A stretch of DNA of 52,490 bases from Planctomycetota bacterium (lineage in GTDB: Bacteria > Planctomycetota > B15-G4). Within the stretch, counting starts at the first letter, position 1. The number at the start of each line of letters is the position of its first letter. The stretch covers positions 1 through 52,490 of the forward strand of contig JAJDEO010000021.1 in assembly GCA_029259745.1 (NCBI GenBank). Direction: 5' to 3'. Made by a program: the position numbers and the translations under genes. Below are positions 29,556 through 38,715 of this stretch, one piece after another. The notes below the pieces were generated by a model that did no database searches, was not told where the DNA came from, and saw nothing but the letters and a program-made list of their open reading frames with translations.

Positions 29556-31940
29556 GTGACCGACGGGCACGCTCAACTCGAGCTGTTCGAGGCACTCGTC
29601 GAACTCGACACCGCGGAGCGCGAGCGCTACCTCGCGACCTGCAACGCAACCGCCGACGTGATCGCGGACGTGCGCGAGTTGCTGGCCTTCCACGAGCACG
29701 GGGCGAGTCGAATCGACGGGTTGCTCGGGCGCCGACCTGAACGTCAACCGGTGCCGACGGTCGGGACGCTGCTGCTCGACCGCTATCGCCTCGGGGAGCG
29801 TCTCGGTCGCGGCGGATTCGGTTCCGTCCACCACGCTGTCGACACGCTTGCGGGACGCGCTGTCGCGATCAAGTTCCTCGACGGCGTGCCGCCCGGGATG
29901 ACGTGGCGCGTGCGCGACGAGATCGCTTGGCTGCGCATCCTCGCACTGCGCGGAGTGCCACGGGTGCTCGACGAGGGTGAGGCATCCGGATGCCCGTGGT
30001 TCGCCATGGAACACGTGGAGGGCGAACGGTTCCCCGGACATGGGACGCCCGTGGCCTGGTCGCGGCTCGCGCCGACAGCGATCGCACTGCTCGACACGCT
30101 CGCCGTCATCCACGCGGCCGGCCTCGTTCACCTCGACCTCAAGCCGGCCAACGTCCTCGTCGCAGACGGCCCGCGACTGACGCTGCTCGACTTCGGGATC
30201 TCCGCGCGCGGACGAGGACGCGCGAGCGACGTCGTGGCATTGCGTGCGGGAACGCCGCCGTACGCGGCGCCCGAACAGCTGGAGGGCGGCGCGCTCGGGC
30301 CGGCGGCCGATCTGTACGCCGTCGGCGTCATGTTGCACGAGGCGCTCGGGACGCAGCCGGGCGGTGCCTTCCCGGCCGACGTTCCCGCGCATGTCCGCGC
30401 GCTCCTCGTGCGCCTTGTCGACCCGCAACCCACGCGCCGTCCACCGAGCTGTCATCACGTTCTCGCAGAGCTCGAGCATCGGCGCTTCGGAAAGCCGCGC
30501 GATGTCGACTGGAGTCGACCGGAGAGTCTGCGCGCGCTCTTCGCCGGACACGAGCGCGTCCTGCACGAGCCGGAGGACGCGGCAAAGCAGCTCCACCGAC
30601 TTGCAGATGGCGATGCGACGCGCGGGTGGGCGACAATCCAGACCTGGTTGCGGACCGGGCTCGCCGTCCCGCAGGGTGATCGGCTGCTCGTGGAGCGCGC
30701 GAGTCTCGACGAACTCGCAGCTCACGCGTTGCTGAGTGCCGGGCGGCGACGCGACGTGCCCGCGCTGGAAGTCGGTGCCGACTCGCTCGAAGAGGCGGGT
30801 CTCGTCGAACGCGCCTTGGCGTTGCGCGTCGAAGTCGTGCGGGCACGCGCACGCGACGCGGACGTGGCCGCGCGTCGCGAGGCAGCCCGCGCGCTGGTCC
30901 TCACCGCACTCCGCGCCCAGAGCATCACGGCAAGCGACGAAGCGCTGCGCACGTTGGCGTCGGCCGGTCTCGAGCACGACGAGCTCCGCGGAGCGCAGCC
31001 TCTGCTCGCGTTCGCCGCACGCGCCAACCACGGCGACGGACGCAGGGCGCTCGACGAACTCGAGCGTCTCGGCGCGGTCGACGATCGGGAGCTCGAAGAC
31101 TGGCGTCAAACGGTGATGATGCGTGCGGCGATGAGCAGCGGACTCGACGTCATGCGTCGCATCTGCGCCGCAGCGCGCACGGTGCATGGCGACGGCGACG
31201 GAGACCGCCTGCGCGCTGCACGCCACGCCCTCTGGGACGGGCTGATCGCCTATCACGAAGGAGCCTTCGCCACGGCCGCGCGACACCATGAGCGCGCAGC
31301 AAAGCTCGGCGTGCGGCGCACGGATCGCCTGCGCGCGCAGCTCAACGCGGCCAACGCGTGGCTCGAGGCGCTTGAACTCGAACGTGCTGAGGACGCGGCG
31401 CGCGCAGCCGGACTCGAGGCCGCCGAGGCGCGCTTCCCGCAACTCGAGGCGCGCGCCGTGCTGATCGAACGCTCGGCCATCGGGCGCGCATGTCGGCCGC
31501 TCGAACCCGACGCCGATTTCGCCGATGCCGTGGCCCGACTCGGCTCGACTGCCATCGAGGCCCAGGTATTGCGCACGGAGGCGACGTTGGCATGGCGCGC
31601 CGGACGACACGCCTTGGGCCGCGCGCTCGCGGAGCGTTCCGCCGCGGCCTGGGGAACACTCGGTCAGCCGCTGGGCGTGGCGTTGTCGAGGGCGATCGGA
31701 GCCGTCTGCGGGGAGCCCCTGACCGGCGCGCAGCTCGCGCACGCCCAGGCCCAGGTCGTCGAGGCGCGCCTGCCGCGTGTGGCGCTCCAGCTCGCGGCCC
31801 TGCTCGTCGACGCCGGTGCCGACATCCCCCCGCTTCCACGCGGATTCCCGGCAACCGAAGCACCGCCGAAGCCCCATTTGCGCTGGGAGATCTACTCCTG
31901 GGACGAACTCGCCCGCGTTCTTCATGGACGATGGTCGTGA
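29556..31940 (+). CDS. Ser/Thr protein kinase paired with the ECF sigma factor
   Basis: A 794-residue protein. Residues 1-60 form the helical leader typical of sigma-linked kinases ('ALVELDTAERERYL...VRELLAFHE'). The kinase domain spans about 76-340, with the Gly-loop LGRGGFGSV (83-91), Lys106 in VAIKF, catalytic loop VHLDLKPANVLV with Asp194, DFG 212-214 and APE 238-240. Leu193 replaces the Arg of HRD, so activation-loop control may differ. The remaining 450 residues are an Ala/Arg/Leu-rich helical repeat resembling TPR, probably a protein-binding solenoid. No transmembrane helix is visible, so the kinase is cytoplasmic. GTG start is chosen from its position right after the sigma stop. ATP-dependent phosphorylation of the sigma factor is inferred, not shown. 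Confidence 0.9.
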   Translation: MTDGHAQLELFEALVELDTAERERYLATCNATADVIADVRELLAFHEHGASRIDGLLGRRPERQPVPTVGTLLLDRYRLGERLGRGGFGSVHHAVDTLAGRAVAIKFLDGVPPGMTWRVRDEIAWLRILALRGVPRVLDEGEASGCPWFAMEHVEGERFPGHGTPVAWSRLAPTAIALLDTLAVIHAAGLVHLDLKPANVLVADGPRLTLLDFGISARGRGRASDVVALRAGTPPYAAPEQLEGGALGPAADLYAVGVMLHEALGTQPGGAFPADVPAHVRALLVRLVDPQPTRRPPSCHHVLAELEHRRFGKPRDVDWSRPESLRALFAGHERVLHEPEDAAKQLHRLADGDATRGWATIQTWLRTGLAVPQGDRLLVERASLDELAAHALLSAGRRRDVPALEVGADSLEEAGLVERALALRVEVVRARARDADVAARREAARALVLTALRAQSITASDEALRTLASAGLEHDELRGAQPLLAFAARANHGDGRRALDELERLGAVDDRELEDWRQTVMMRAAMSSGLDVMRRICAAARTVHGDGDGDRLRAARHALWDGLIAYHEGAFATAARHHERAAKLGVRRTDRLRAQLNAANAWLEALELERAEDAARAAGLEAAEARFPQLEARAVLIERSAIGRACRPLEPDADFADAVARLGSTAIEAQVLRTEATLAWRAGRHALGRALAERSAAAWGTLGQPLGVALSRAIGAVCGEPLTGAQLAHAQAQVVEARLPRVALQLAALLVDAGADIPPLPRGFPATEAPPKPHLRWEIYSWDELARVLHGRWS

Positions 31941-32230
31941 GGTTGCAGCGGAGCCGTGCCGGCAAGGCGAAGTGAGGTTCTGAGCAGTCTTGGCCGGCCG
32001 TTGAGGATCAGAAGCTTCGCTTCAACGCGTGGCTCGGAAGTTCTTTCCGAAAAAGCTGACGTGGAGCACGGGCGCACGACGGCTCACCTCTCAGCACGCG
32101 GCCGAACGGCGCCTCGCCGCGCGCTCGAGACTCGGCGCCGTCACACGACCGGGCGCGCTGGCGAAACGTCATCGCTCCGGACGCGAACGCACATGTCAGC
32201 GCAAGGCTGGCAACACAGAGGACCAGACCC

Positions 32231-34186
32231 ATGAGTGACCTCATCGACGACTTCCACACCGACATCATCAGCCAGGCCAAGAAGGCTCTGGGCGGGACGC
32301 TGAACGGCACCCTGTCTGCGCTCCAGCTCGGCAGCCAGGGCGACTTCCCCTGGTTCTGGAGCGACACCAACGGCGCCTTCAACGAGCGCACCTTCAACTA
32401 CATCTCGCGTCGCGCCGCCCCCACGCCGAACGGCTCGTACGCCCTGCCCGACTCGTTCCTGACGACCTACTCAGGCTTGCTCGACAAGCTGTCCTTCTCT
32501 CTGTCCAAGGCCGACCAGGCCAAGCTCAACGCCGCGCAGTTGAAGGCGACCGTCCAGGCCGGAACGCTCGTGAGCAACTACGAGGGCAACTACGGTCCGA
32601 TCACGAAGGCCGACCTCGCCGATGCGACCAAGGCTCTCGGTCATCCCGTTCAGAAGATCGACTACGTGATCGGCTACGTCGTCGGGTACCTGTGGAGCGG
32701 TGCCAAGGCTGCCGACAAGCCGCCGCTGACGCAGCAGCAGATGGCGAAGGCGAAGCACCTCGAACAGATCCTTCCGAATGCGTACGGAAACACGGCGGCC
32801 GTGCTGCCCTCGCTGGCGATGTACCTGTCGATGATGAACAGCGTGCTCTCGCTCGTGGACGCCTCGTCGAACGCTCAGTGGCTGCTCGGTCAGGTGCGCG
32901 GAAACCTCGAGTCGCCCGACGCGGCCAACGGCGGCATGACATCCGTCGACACCCAAGGCCAGACGTCCGAGACGGTCGGCTACACCCTGCAGAAGTCCCC
33001 CGCGCAGATCCTCGCCGACCTCACCTCAGGCTCGGCCCTGACGATCGACATGAGCGCGTCGCGCACGAACAGCAACCAGCTCCAGGTCAACGTCGGCGGT
33101 CATGCGTCGACCGTGGTCCCGATCAGCTTCCTGTCGATCGACGTCGGCGGAAGCGCGCACTACTCGATGTTCCAAGCCAGCGGCTCAGGTTCCACCGCGA
33201 CCATCGAGATGGAGTTCGAGGGAATCACGACTGTGGGTGTCGCGCCAACGATGTTCGACGTCACGTCGCGGAAGGGCTGGTTCAACCCGCAGATGCTCGC
33301 CGAGGCCTTTGCCAACGGAACGAAGGACGTGACCGGCTGGCAGTTCAGCCCCGCGACGTCGATCAAGCCGGGTCCGAAGGGCGACTTCGGGATGCTCACG
33401 AACATGGTGATCTCGAAGTTCCCGAAGATCACGATCACGTACACCGCCGGCAACTACTCGCAGTTCTCGAGCGTGTTCCAACAGGACTCCCACGTCGGCG
33501 TGTCGCTGTTCGGGATCCCTCTCGGCGGGGCGACGTCGAGTGTCTACAAGGCGCACCACGCCGCCAGCACCAACGCGAAGGGTTTCACCCTGACGCTGAA
33601 CCCACCTGACGCGTCGGTCAACGTCGCGCCGCTGGACCAGCGCGCCTACGTGATCGGCGCCGTGGTCGATCACCCGGCCGCCAGCTTGATGGGCGGCAAG
33701 ACGCTCGCTGCGGTCGCGGAGCAGGCGTCGTTGCGCCTGCTGCAGAACGCGTCCTTCGCGTCGACACCGCCCTTCGCTGATGCGGTCGAGTCGAACGGCA
33801 CGTACAACGCCGAGACCGCCGAGGTCGCTGATGGCGAGGCGCGTGCAATGGTGCGACTCGGCGGCGTGACGTTCTCCAACAGCACCGGGGCACCGGTCGA
33901 GATCGTCGTCGGTGACGGTCACGGCGGGCGTGTCGTGCGCGTCGAAGGCGCGCGCACGAGCCCGGTTCTCAACGGGCGGCTCCGCACGATCGACGTGCTC
34001 CGCGAAGATGGACGCTTCTCGTACGACATGGTCCCGTTCTGGCCGAACGGACTGCTGGTGTCTGACGAGAGCCCGTACCAACTCCGCCAGGTGCTCGACC
34101 ACGACGGGGTCACGCTGCTGTTGCTCATCCGCGACAACACCGGCGCCGACGTCGTCGAGGTGCACCCGGCCGGCGTGCTGCACTGA
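32231..34186 (+). CDS. Unrecognised large cytoplasmic protein downstream of the sigma/kinase genes
   Basis: A 651-residue protein with no signal peptide or clear transmembrane segment. I do not recognise it. The first 240 residues are helical and the middle (about 250-470) is beta-rich. The middle includes LTIDMSASRTNSNQLQVNV, a conserved-looking VSLFGIPLGG and a GKTLAAVAEQASLRLLQNA helix. The C-terminus (about 540-651) has a small beta domain. The mix of an N-terminal helical bundle and a beta-rich body could suit a phage-tail-like, lectin-like or pore-forming protein, but nothing decides this. A strong intrinsic terminator follows, and it may be the last gene of a unit beginning at 28177, although 290 bp separate it from the kinase. 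Confidence 0.75.
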   Translation: MSDLIDDFHTDIISQAKKALGGTLNGTLSALQLGSQGDFPWFWSDTNGAFNERTFNYISRRAAPTPNGSYALPDSFLTTYSGLLDKLSFSLSKADQAKLNAAQLKATVQAGTLVSNYEGNYGPITKADLADATKALGHPVQKIDYVIGYVVGYLWSGAKAADKPPLTQQQMAKAKHLEQILPNAYGNTAAVLPSLAMYLSMMNSVLSLVDASSNAQWLLGQVRGNLESPDAANGGMTSVDTQGQTSETVGYTLQKSPAQILADLTSGSALTIDMSASRTNSNQLQVNVGGHASTVVPISFLSIDVGGSAHYSMFQASGSGSTATIEMEFEGITTVGVAPTMFDVTSRKGWFNPQMLAEAFANGTKDVTGWQFSPATSIKPGPKGDFGMLTNMVISKFPKITITYTAGNYSQFSSVFQQDSHVGVSLFGIPLGGATSSVYKAHHAASTNAKGFTLTLNPPDASVNVAPLDQRAYVIGAVVDHPAASLMGGKTLAAVAEQASLRLLQNASFASTPPFADAVESNGTYNAETAEVADGEARAMVRLGGVTFSNSTGAPVEIVVGDGHGGRVVRVEGARTSPVLNGRLRTIDVLREDGRFSYDMVPFWPNGLLVSDESPYQLRQVLDHDGVTLLLLIRDNTGADVVEVHPAGVLH

Positions 34187-34206
34187 CGGGAGTGGGATGA
34201 AGGAAG

Positions 34207-34246
34207 CGCGGCGCGGGGAGCATCGCCTCCCCGCGCCGCGTGTTTT
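34207..34246 (+). terminator. Intrinsic terminator, 14-bp stem
   Basis: 34207-34220 pairs perfectly with 34227-34240 around a 6-nt loop, followed by TGTTTT. It lies 20 nt after the stop of the 651-residue protein gene. This is the clearest Rho-independent terminator in the window. Confidence 0.88.
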
Positions 34247-34292
34247 GCGTTCGACATGCAAGAGAAGCGTGCACGGCACTCCGCCGACGCGT

Positions 34293-35006
34293 TCAGCACC
34301 GGATCGTCTTGCGCTTCTTCCCCGCCTTGCCCATCTTCTCGATCTTGGTGATGTACTCGAAGGCAAGCGGCACTTTGCACGCGGTCCCGCCCATCTCGAC
34401 CTCGACGGCACCGAGCGTCTTCGCCACGGCCTTGGCGCGCTTCGACAGCGGCTCGACATACGCGCCGACGGCGATCACGAAGCCGTTCATCGTGTACTTC
34501 ACGCGGTTGGCAGAGGAGGCGATGTCGCTCTCGATCGCTCCCAAGAGCCCCTCGATCTCGTCGAGGTCGAGCTCGTCGTCCGGCTTCACGGTGACGAGGC
34601 CGGCGTACGTGTTCCAACCGCTCGTCGCCACCGGCTCCTTCTTCGCCTTCATCCACTTCAGCGCGAGGGCGCGTCCGTGATCGCTCTCGGTCGCGACCCA
34701 CGGAACGGTGTACTCCGACACCATCTGCCAGACCGACTTCCGCGCCCACTGATCGAGCTGCGCCTTCGTCATGAGCGAGCCGTCCGCCACCATCCCGGCG
34801 AGGTACTGCGCATCGCCGTTGCCGGTCTTGTAGAGCTCGTCGGCGAGATCCTGCTGACCCTTGATCTGCTTCGCGATCACCTTCATGTCGGCCACGCTCA
34901 CGCCGAAGGTCTTGTCGGGTGAGATGCCGTGCTTGACGAACGTCTTGACACGACTCGGACTGCCCGCCTTCTCGAGAGCGGTCATGACTTGCTTGAGTGT
35001 CTTCAT
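34293..35006 (-). CDS. DNA alkylation repeat (AlkD-like) protein
   Basis: A 237-residue all-helical protein of the AlkD/AlkC HEAT-like superfamily. Typical features are 'FGVSVADMKVIAKQI' in the first repeat, DELYKTGNGDAQYLAGM, and 'WVATESDHGRALALKWM'. It ends in a basic tail (KMGKAGKKRKTIRC). Characterised relatives excise alkylated bases without base flipping. Many homologues of this subtype are uncharacterised, so glycosylase activity is only likely. Start is at MKTLKQ; the open frame upstream is low-complexity. It is convergent with the previous gene across the terminator. Confidence 0.82.
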   Translation of the reverse strand: MKTLKQVMTALEKAGSPSRVKTFVKHGISPDKTFGVSVADMKVIAKQIKGQQDLADELYKTGNGDAQYLAGMVADGSLMTKAQLDQWARKSVWQMVSEYTVPWVATESDHGRALALKWMKAKKEPVATSGWNTYAGLVTVKPDDELDLDEIEGLLGAIESDIASSANRVKYTMNGFVIAVGAYVEPLSKRAKAVAKTLGAVEVEMGGTACKVPLAFEYITKIEKMGKAGKKRKTIRC

Positions 35007-35154
35007 GGTGATGCCGAGGTGGAGCGAGGATTGGCTTGCACGACGTGGACGAGCGCCCGGCGAGAGTCTCCCACATCGCGGCGACGTCGCGAGGATCCGC
35101 GCGCACAACCCTGGCTGGATCGGACAGCGCGTGACGAAGCTGCTCGCACCGAGC

Positions 35155-36378
35155 TCACATCGGAACTGCCTCGGGGATGTACTCGACCGCGCCTGAATCA
35201 CACGTGCTCGTGCCGACATCGGGGATGTCGACGCGGCCGTTGCCCGTCTGATCCTCCGACGGGCACGCGCCGTCGTTCGCAAAGTCGATCGCCGGGCTGT
35301 CATCACGCAGGGCGTGCGTGGGTGCGACGCCGCCGTTGTCGCGCAGCTTCTTGTCGGGCCGCGCGTCGGTGTTGACGAGGTCGTCGTCGTCGAAGTCCAT
35401 CGAGTCTCCGCTCTCGATGTTGCCGCCGCCCGAGGTCACGGTTCCGCCGAAGTTCAGCGGGCGCTTCTTGCCCTTCCCGAGGAAGATCGTGTTCGTGATC
35501 TCGTAGAAGTTCGGCCCGAAGTCGTTGCCGCAGATCGCGCTGTCGGCCTTCGCGTTGTTCAAGACGAAGGTGCAGTTCAGCAGCGTGACATCACCCTCCT
35601 CCTCGCAGTTGATCGCCGCACCCTGGGTCTTGGCGCGGTTGCGACTGAAGGTGCAGTTCGTGAAGGTGGCCGAGCCGCTGTCCACCTCGAAGCCACCGCC
35701 CTCGCCCTTCGCAGCGTTCTTCTCGAAAGTCGTGTTCGTGGCGCTGAAGCCGCTCGAGTCGACGTCGATCCCGCCGGCGTCGTCGCGCGCGCGGTTCTTG
35801 GCGATGTAGCAGTCGGTGAGTTCGAGCGAGCCGTCTTCGACCTCCACTCCGCCGCCGTCGCCATTGGGATCGACGGTCTTGTTCTTCGTGACGATGACGC
35901 GCTCGAGCGTCACGTCGGCGTCGAGGATACGAATGCCACCGCCACCACCCGACAGGGCCTTGCCCTTGGTCACGGTGAGGTCGCTGATCGTGACCGTCGC
36001 GCCATCGATGTCGAACACGCGGTCCTTCGCCTTCCCGCCGTCGACGATCGTCTCCGTGGCACCGGCGCCGACGATGACCATGTCGGTGTCGATGTCGAGA
36101 TCGCCGACATCGTCGCCGCTCTCTTTCGACTTGCGCGTGAGACGATACTTGCCGGCGGCCAGCTGGATCGTCTCGATGCCGCCCGCTGCGTTGGCATGCA
36201 TGATCGCCGCACGCAGCGTGATCTGCAGACCTTCAGTGTCGAGATCGGCGTCGGGCACGCCGTCGAACAGATCGGCATCCGGAAGATCGAGGAACGAGTT
36301 GACGACGATTGCGGGTTCGCCGGCGAGGGCGAACGGCGCGAAGAGTGCAACAGCGGCCGCGAGCGTGGTGATGCGCAT
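35155..36378 (-). CDS. Secreted right-handed beta-helix protein
   Basis: A 407-residue protein with a signal peptide (LAAAVALFAPFALA, cleavage near residue 19). Successive rungs follow the parallel beta-helix pattern: 'TVTISDLTVTKGKALSGGGGGI', 'DVTLERVIVTKNKT..GGGVEV', 'SLELTDCYIAKNRARDDAGGI', 'GFSATNTTFEKNAAKGEGGGF' and 'TFTNCTFSRNRAK'. It ends with a choice-of-anchor-Q-like terminus (DNGGVAPTHAL, DDSPAIDFA, STCDSGAVEY). The first 60 residues (ITLRAAIMHANAAGG) match the N-cap seen with these helices. It is probably a surface or polysaccharide-binding protein. No lyase active site is evident. GGAG lies 8 nt before the ATG. Confidence 0.85.
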   Translation of the reverse strand: MRITTLAAAVALFAPFALAGEPAIVVNSFLDLPDADLFDGVPDADLDTEGLQITLRAAIMHANAAGGIETIQLAAGKYRLTRKSKESGDDVGDLDIDTDMVIVGAGATETIVDGGKAKDRVFDIDGATVTISDLTVTKGKALSGGGGGIRILDADVTLERVIVTKNKTVDPNGDGGGVEVEDGSLELTDCYIAKNRARDDAGGIDVDSSGFSATNTTFEKNAAKGEGGGFEVDSGSATFTNCTFSRNRAKTQGAAINCEEEGDVTLLNCTFVLNNAKADSAICGNDFGPNFYEITNTIFLGKGKKRPLNFGGTVTSGGGNIESGDSMDFDDDDLVNTDARPDKKLRDNGGVAPTHALRDDSPAIDFANDGACPSEDQTGNGRVDIPDVGTSTCDSGAVEYIPEAVPM

Positions 36379-36535
36379 GGTGTGGACTCCAAGGGGCGCC
36401 CGTGTGAGGGCGGTGTGCCTACGAGAATAGAGGATGGACGCGAAACGGGGTGGAGCGGGATTCGGCCGCGCCGCGAAGGAAGCGTCTCTTCGAGAGACAG
36501 GATCGGCGCTGAGCGCGCGTTTGGCCCCCGCGTCG

Positions 36536-37003
36536 TCAGTCGTCCACCGGGAGCATCGTGTTCATGTCGCGGACGACCACCCAGCGACCGTCGCGCCGTT
36601 CGAGCACGGACAGTGCGTAGCCCGCCATACGTCCACTCTGACCCGACGCCTTGTCCGTCATCACCAACCCGAGTCGCGCGGTGAGCCAGGCGCGATCGCC
36701 GTACACCACGACGTCCTCGAGCGCGCAGTCGAGAACGAAGTCGGTGTTCGGGTCGCTGGCCGTCGCCGCGGCGGCGTAGCCCTCCTTGTCCATCTTCCCG
36801 TAGCCGGGCACGATGAACACGGCGTCGTCGGCGATCAACGACCGCGCGAGTTCGAGGTCGCCCGTCTCGGTTGCGTCGAGCCAGCTGTCGAACCAAACGC
36901 GGATCGCCTGTTCGTCGGCAGCCACGGAGTGGTGTCCGAGTTCAGATGTCGGCGAAGCGCAGCCCGCGACGAGCAGCAGGGACAGCAGGAGCAAGGTCTT
37001 CAT
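36536..37003 (-). CDS. SnoaL/DUF4440-like lipoprotein
   Basis: A 155-residue protein with a lipoprotein signal: LLLLSLLLVAGC, lipidated Cys at residue 15. The mature part is an NTF2-like fold with the opening helix 'AIRVWFDSWLDATETGDLELARSLIADDAVFIVPG' and the strands 'DRAWLTARLGLVM' and 'RRDGRWVVVRDMNTML'. Members bind or convert small ligands or act as structural domains. No catalytic residue can be named. A second SnoaL-like lipoprotein is encoded at 42380-42895. Confidence 0.83.
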   Translation of the reverse strand: MKTLLLLSLLLVAGCASPTSELGHHSVAADEQAIRVWFDSWLDATETGDLELARSLIADDAVFIVPGYGKMDKEGYAAAATASDPNTDFVLDCALEDVVVYGDRAWLTARLGLVMTDKASGQSGRMAGYALSVLERRDGRWVVVRDMNTMLPVDD

Positions 37004-37036
37004 CGTTAACGTTCCCGAGAGCGCGAGTGCAGGCGG

Positions 37037-37591
37037 TCACTTTCGCACGGCCTCGTAGGTCGATTCCACGTAGCCCGGCTTGAAGGCCACCGAATCGGTG
37101 AGACGCCAACGCTGCTCGCCGCCAGCACCGAACAGACGCACCCCGCCACCCAACGTGATCGGCGCAGTGGTGAGGATCATCCTGTCGCCAAGGTCGAGCG
37201 CGAGGAAGCTCTGCGCCAGCGACGCTCCGCCCGCGAGCCACACATTCTCGAAGCGCGGGGCGAGCTCGTCGCGAACGAGTCGCTGCAGATCGCCTCCGTG
37301 AAACTCGACGCTCGCGCGCTCCGATGTCAGAGCGCGGTTCGTCATGACGATCACCGGCGTCTCACCGTAGAGCCACCCGAGTTCGCAGGCAGTTTCGTAC
37401 GTGCGCGAACCAAGCACGTAGGCGTCGATACCCGCGAGTACCTCCGCGACCTGCGCGTCGGACAGATCGACACCCCGCTCGTACTCATCGTCCGGCGTGC
37501 CGAGCCATGACACATCTCCGTCGCGCGTCGCGATGAAGCCGTCGAGACTCGTGACGACGTGAAGCGTGATCGTGAGTGGTCGGCCGTTCAC
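37037..37591 (-). CDS. Dihydrofolate reductase/RibD C-terminal family protein
   Basis: A 184-residue protein of the RibD_C/DHFR superfamily. The N-terminus reads ITLHVVTSLDGFIATRDGDVSWL, which is the substrate/cofactor strand and loop of the family. Later come YVLGSRTYETACEL, VWLAGGASLAQSFLALDL and a C-terminal 'ITTAPITLGGGVRLFG'-type segment (ILTTAPITLGGGVRLFG). These proteins are NADPH-dependent reductases of pterin- or pyrimidine-like compounds, but this small stand-alone group is mostly uncharacterised. GTG 37591 is preferred because GGGAG lies 7 nt upstream; a TTG 18 bases further upstream is the alternative. Confidence 0.85.
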   Translation of the reverse strand: MNGRPLTITLHVVTSLDGFIATRDGDVSWLGTPDDEYERGVDLSDAQVAEVLAGIDAYVLGSRTYETACELGWLYGETPVIVMTNRALTSERASVEFHGGDLQRLVRDELAPRFENVWLAGGASLAQSFLALDLGDRMILTTAPITLGGGVRLFGAGGEQRWRLTDSVAFKPGYVESTYEAVRK

Positions 37592-37739
37592 GGATGAGCT
37601 CCCGGACAACGTGGGTATTCAGCGTAGGACCGTCCCGCTGAGCGTAGCAGCCCTGGCCGAAGTTGGTGGCGGCCCGCCGGCCCCACTCAAGTGGAGCACG
37701 CAGGCGCGAGCTCACGTGTCGACTGAGCTCACTGACGCG

Positions 37740-38645
37740 CTACGAACGGATGAGTTGAAGGCACCGCCGTGCCCGCTCGGGAAACGATCCGTAGATGCCC
37801 ACATCCGCGTCGTACCACCGCTGATTCTCGGCGAGCTTCACGAGGAGTTGTTCGGCACCTCGTCTGAGCGATTTGTCAGCTCCGGACAAACTCTCCGACC
37901 GATGCTCGACGAGACTGAAGAAGCAGCTCGCCCCGTCGGAGTCACCCTCGCTCTTGTCACAAAGCAAGTAGTCGATGTAAGCCCGGACGTAGTAGAGAAA
38001 GCACCGCGCCGGCATGAACATGAGGTCTTCCTGGTAGAGGCTCGCGTTGTCGACGAACAGCTCGAAAGCCTCTGAGAGATCCTTGCCACCGAAGTTCTCG
38101 TGGGCGCGGCGCCCATCGAGGCACAGCGGTTCGCTGTCCCAGTCAGCCGTGTTGGGGATCATGTGTCGTCCACTCATCAATGCAAGGTGCGGTCGGCTGT
38201 GATCTGCGCCGTCGAACGCGTCACGGTTTGTGTGTGCGTACTCCGCCAGCAACATCCACACGTCCGCCACGAGCGCCGCGCCGAGAGCCTCGATCCGCTT
38301 GCCCGCCTCCCCCGCGAGAAGCTCTTCGCGCTGCCTTCGGTGACGCTCCGGATCCGAGAACGTGAGCATCGCTGCCGCGGCGTCGATCGCTGCGGCCTCG
38401 GCTTCGGCACCGATCGTGCGGTACGCGTCCGAGAACACGGAGTACGGCGGCTGAGCAGGCCAGTCGTTCTCGAAGAGATGACAGAGCCCGCCATTGTCGA
38501 TGACGGCCTGCGCAGAACAAACGATCGCAACTGTTCTGAGCGGTTCGTCGAGATGGCGCGGGTCCTGGCCGACCTCCTCGAGCCGCGCGAACGCGACGTC
38601 ACATGCACGCTCGAGGAACTCCTCGCTCACCGACTCCTCCGCCAT
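37740..38645 (-). CDS. DMP19/DUF4375-like protein
   Basis: A 301-residue soluble helical protein. Residues about 38-110 match the DUF4375 (DMP19) pattern: 'TVAIVCSAQAVIDNGGLCHLFENDW', then 'AYRTIGAEAEAAAIDAAAAMLTF'. The second half (about 130-300) is Cys/Trp/Tyr-containing and unrecognised, with NFGGKDLSEAFELFVDNASL and a closing RRGAEQLLVKLAENQRWYD helix. Function of the family is unknown. The gene stands 70 bp downstream of an SRPBCC gene on the same strand. Confidence 0.75.
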   Translation of the reverse strand: MAEESVSEEFLERACDVAFARLEEVGQDPRHLDEPLRTVAIVCSAQAVIDNGGLCHLFENDWPAQPPYSVFSDAYRTIGAEAEAAAIDAAAAMLTFSDPERHRRQREELLAGEAGKRIEALGAALVADVWMLLAEYAHTNRDAFDGADHSRPHLALMSGRHMIPNTADWDSEPLCLDGRRAHENFGGKDLSEAFELFVDNASLYQEDLMFMPARCFLYYVRAYIDYLLCDKSEGDSDGASCFFSLVEHRSESLSGADKSLRRGAEQLLVKLAENQRWYDADVGIYGSFPERARRCLQLIRS

Positions 38646-38715
38646 GAGTCTGTTGATCGCAGGGCGTTGGTGACTCCAGAACCGTCGCGTTCACAGTGCT
38701 CGAAGTTCGCCCGGT

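Noticed and set aside
29373..31925. 850-codon open frame antisense to the kinase gene
   Set aside because: The sense frame has all kinase motifs. The antisense product is Arg/Gly/Glu-rich and unlike any family.
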